NCBI GenBank assembly: GCA_029857975.1
Contig: JAOUFX010000213.1
Span: 1 to 6,047 of the forward strand
Direction: 5' to 3'
From: Deltaproteobacteria bacterium
Lineage (GTDB): Bacteria; Desulfobacterota; SM23-61
DNA: 6,047 bases
Made by a program: the position numbers and the translations under genes. Every line of letters starts with the position of its first letter. Position 1 is the first letter of the stretch. This document shows, in pieces, positions 4,367 through 6,047 of the stretch. The notes beneath the pieces are model-generated. The model had not been told where the DNA came from and searched no databases. It was given only the letters and a program-made list of their open reading frames with translations.

Positions 4367-6047
4367 TTAATATGACGGAGTCTTATTCTTAATCCGGATT
4401 CGCTGCCACAAATAGGTACCCCCCAAAATAGCTGCGCCCACATAGCTGGAAAGCGGTTCGTGCCACCACAAGCAAAGGAGGGCAACAACCAAGATAAACC
4501 GCTGGTAGGTTTTTAGCGTTGCTCCGCCAAAAAAGCCGATAATGACGGCTCCCAGAGCGATGATTCCCAGAATGACCGTGGCGAAGACAAAGATAAATTC
4601 CATATAAGGGAATGGCCCCCGGGTTTTTTGGAGAATATACGGCATGAAGACGAGAACGGGGCTGAACACAAAGGCAAAGGGCACGTACATCCCCGACCAG
4701 GCGAGGGTAAAGGCCCGGAGCCCTGTTTTAAATGGATCACCCTGAGAGATCCCTGAGGCGGCGTACGCCGCTACGGCAACCGGCGGCGTGAGATCGGCCA
4801 GGATCCCGAAATAGAACACAAACAGGTGGCTCAGCAGGGGGGCCACGCCAAATTTCAGCAGCGCCGGTGCGGCGATGATGGAAACGACGATATAGTTGGG
4901 CGTGGTCGGCAGTCCCATCCCGAGAATCAAACTGGCAACGCCGGTATAGGCCAGCATGAAAAAAAGAGTGGTGTGGTCCAGGATAAAGATATTTAAGAAA
5001 TCCAATTTATCCACAATGTCGGCGGTGGAAGTGGCCAACTCGATTGTGACCGAGGCGAATTTAAGTCCCAGGCCGGTTAAGGTGGTGGTCCCCACGATGA
5101 ATCCCACGGCAGCGCAGGCGGCCCCGATGGCTAAGGCGTTCTTCGTCCCCCATTCTAAGCAATCAAGAACGTGTTCGATCTTCATGCGACCTTCTTTCAA
5201 GAAGAGGCCGACGACGATGACAAAGAAATCACACCAGAAGGCGGCACGCCCGGGTTCTGTTCCTCGCTGCAGGAGGAAAAGCAAAAGGACAATGGCCATA
5301 ACTCCCCACACCCAGTAGAAAAAAACCATCCCCCGCACAGTCCAAATGAGGCCTCCGACAATGAAGGCCAACCAGACAACCGTCCAGATCACGGGGCCTT
5401 CAAAAGGATTCCACAAGAAAAGGAGAATGGGAGCCACGGCAGCCACGGCGATAAAGAAGCTTTTGGTGCGGGGTCCGGACTGCGCAAAGGCCACCGAGCT
5501 GATGATTCCCCAAAAGGCCGCCAGGAAGGGCGTAAACCCGGAAATAAGCAGCCAGATGATGATAATGAGGGGGATCACCAGGGTTCCATTTTCCCGGATG
5601 AGTTTTGGTACGCTTGGTAGTTGATCCCGGGGAATTCCCTTCATATTGTTCTTTTTGGCTTCGAGGTGCACCATGACCCCAACGGCAAAGAAATGGCAGA
5701 TGGCCGGTATGATGGCACAGGTGGCGATGGTTAGGTAAGAGATTCCCAGGAATTCGGCCATAATGAAGGCGGCGGCACCCATGATGGGTGGCATAAACTG
5801 CCCGCCCGTCGAGGCCGAAGCCTCTACCGCGCCGGCAAATTCTCTTCTGTACCCCATTTTCTTCATCATCGGGATGGTGAAAGCCCCGGTGGTGACCGTA
5901 TTGGCCACCGATGAGCCGGAAATGCAACCCAGCAGGCCGGAAGCCACGATGGCGACTTTAGCGGGACCGCCTGCGGACCAGCCTGCCAAGGCTGTGGCCA
6001 GATCAATGAATAATTTCCCCAGCCCCGTTTTCATGGTAAAAATTCCG
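4367..6047 (-). CDS. Fused TRAP transporter permease, DctM-type (partial, N-terminus off the right edge)
   Basis: The C-terminal 559 or more residues of a large inner-membrane permease of a tripartite ATP-independent periplasmic (TRAP) transporter, of the fused small+large subunit kind usually paired with TAXI receptors. It would carry organic solutes using an ion gradient. The frame stays open to the window edge (GIFT precedes the Met at 6034), so that Met is internal. Numbering from it: AGGPAKVAIVASGLLGCISG (21-40) and FAGAVEASASTGGQFMPP (66-83) are the DctM signature. AACAAVGFIVG (305-315) with LTGLGLKF (319-326), LILGMGLPTTPNYIV (369-383) and HLFVFYFGILADLTPPVAVA (403-422) are the later conserved blocks. 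At least ten hydrophobic spans are visible. Compared with the form I know, residues about 187-280 hold roughly 75 extra, mostly hydrophobic residues, and 334-355 hold a shorter extension. No receptor gene is in view. The gene converges on the DUF6282 gene and so is in a separate transcript. Its promoter is outside the window. Confidence 0.93.
   Translation of the reverse strand, partial: GIFTMKTGLGKLFIDLATALAGWSAGGPAKVAIVASGLLGCISGSSVANTVTTGAFTIPMMKKMGYRREFAGAVEASASTGGQFMPPIMGAAAFIMAEFLGISYLTIATCAIIPAICHFFAVGVMVHLEAKKNNMKGIPRDQLPSVPKLIRENGTLVIPLIIIIWLLISGFTPFLAAFWGIISSVAFAQSGPRTKSFFIAVAAVAPILLFLWNPFEGPVIWTVVWLAFIVGGLIWTVRGMVFFYWVWGVMAIVLLLFLLQRGTEPGRAAFWCDFFVIVVGLFLKEGRMKIEHVLDCLEWGTKNALAIGAACAAVGFIVGTTTLTGLGLKFASVTIELATSTADIVDKLDFLNIFILDHTTLFFMLAYTGVASLILGMGLPTTPNYIVVSIIAAPALLKFGVAPLLSHLFVFYFGILADLTPPVAVAAYAASGISQGDPFKTGLRAFTLAWSGMYVPFAFVFSPVLVFMPYILQKTRGPFPYMEFIFVFATVILGIIALGAVIIGFFGGATLKTYQRFILVVALLCLWWHEPLSSYVGAAILGGTYLWQRIRIKNKTPSY

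Noticed and set aside
4956..5620. Long + strand reading frames (120 and 149 aa) antisense to the TRAP permease
   Set aside because: They translate to low-complexity Lys/Asp/Pro-rich peptides, as expected opposite a hydrophobic membrane gene. The permease on the - strand has unmistakable family motifs throughout.
6032..6034. ATG as the true start of the TRAP permease
   Set aside because: The frame stays open to the window edge, and the sequence begins in the middle of the conserved DctM core, so the real start lies outside.

Overview
The window looks like bacterial chromosome, most plausibly from an anaerobic or facultatively anaerobic environmental bacterium. A deltaproteobacterial (Desulfobacterota-type) lineage is my best guess. 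The reasons are an oxygen-sensitive type of Fe-S flavoenzyme, an iron-type alcohol dehydrogenase, a fused TRAP permease of the TAXI-associated type and a DUF6282-type metal hydrolase, together with mid-range GC. This assignment is inference; there is no rRNA or other phylogenetic marker here.

Layout. Bases 1-217 are non-coding and unusually rich in inverted and short direct repeats: a long hairpin at 10-51 followed by a T-run, a small dyad at 90-100, a perfect 16-bp palindrome at 135-150 and a 10-nt-period GC motif at 162-191. Three genes follow on the + strand. 218-2146 is a 642-aa Old Yellow Enzyme/2,4-dienoyl-CoA reductase-like FMN/4Fe-4S/FAD oxidoreductase. 2162-3319 is a 385-aa iron-containing alcohol dehydrogenase, only 15 nt downstream. 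3436-4329 is a 297-aa amidohydrolase-like protein of the DUF6282 type, after a 116-nt gap. On the - strand, converging across a 37-nt gap, 4367-6047 is the C-terminal part of a fused TRAP transporter permease. Its N-terminus lies beyond the right edge.

How the genes may work together (inference). The TRAP permease would import a small organic anion. The OYE-type enzyme would reduce, or in reverse desaturate, an alpha,beta-unsaturated carbonyl or acyl-CoA. The alcohol dehydrogenase would interconvert an alcohol and a carbonyl with NAD(H). The DUF6282 protein would hydrolyse an unidentified bond. No substrate can be named from the sequence. The periplasmic receptor that a TRAP system needs is not in the window.

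Most worth a second look: an Arg in place of a nearly invariant active-site His in the alcohol dehydrogenase, about 75 extra mostly hydrophobic residues in the middle of the TRAP DctM domain, a full set of candidate metal ligands in the uncharacterised DUF6282 protein together with its lower GC, and the repeat-dense leader. I saw no CRISPR array, transposase, tRNA or rRNA. I do not see clear evidence of a wholly new system; the catabolic cassette is unusual mainly in its combination.
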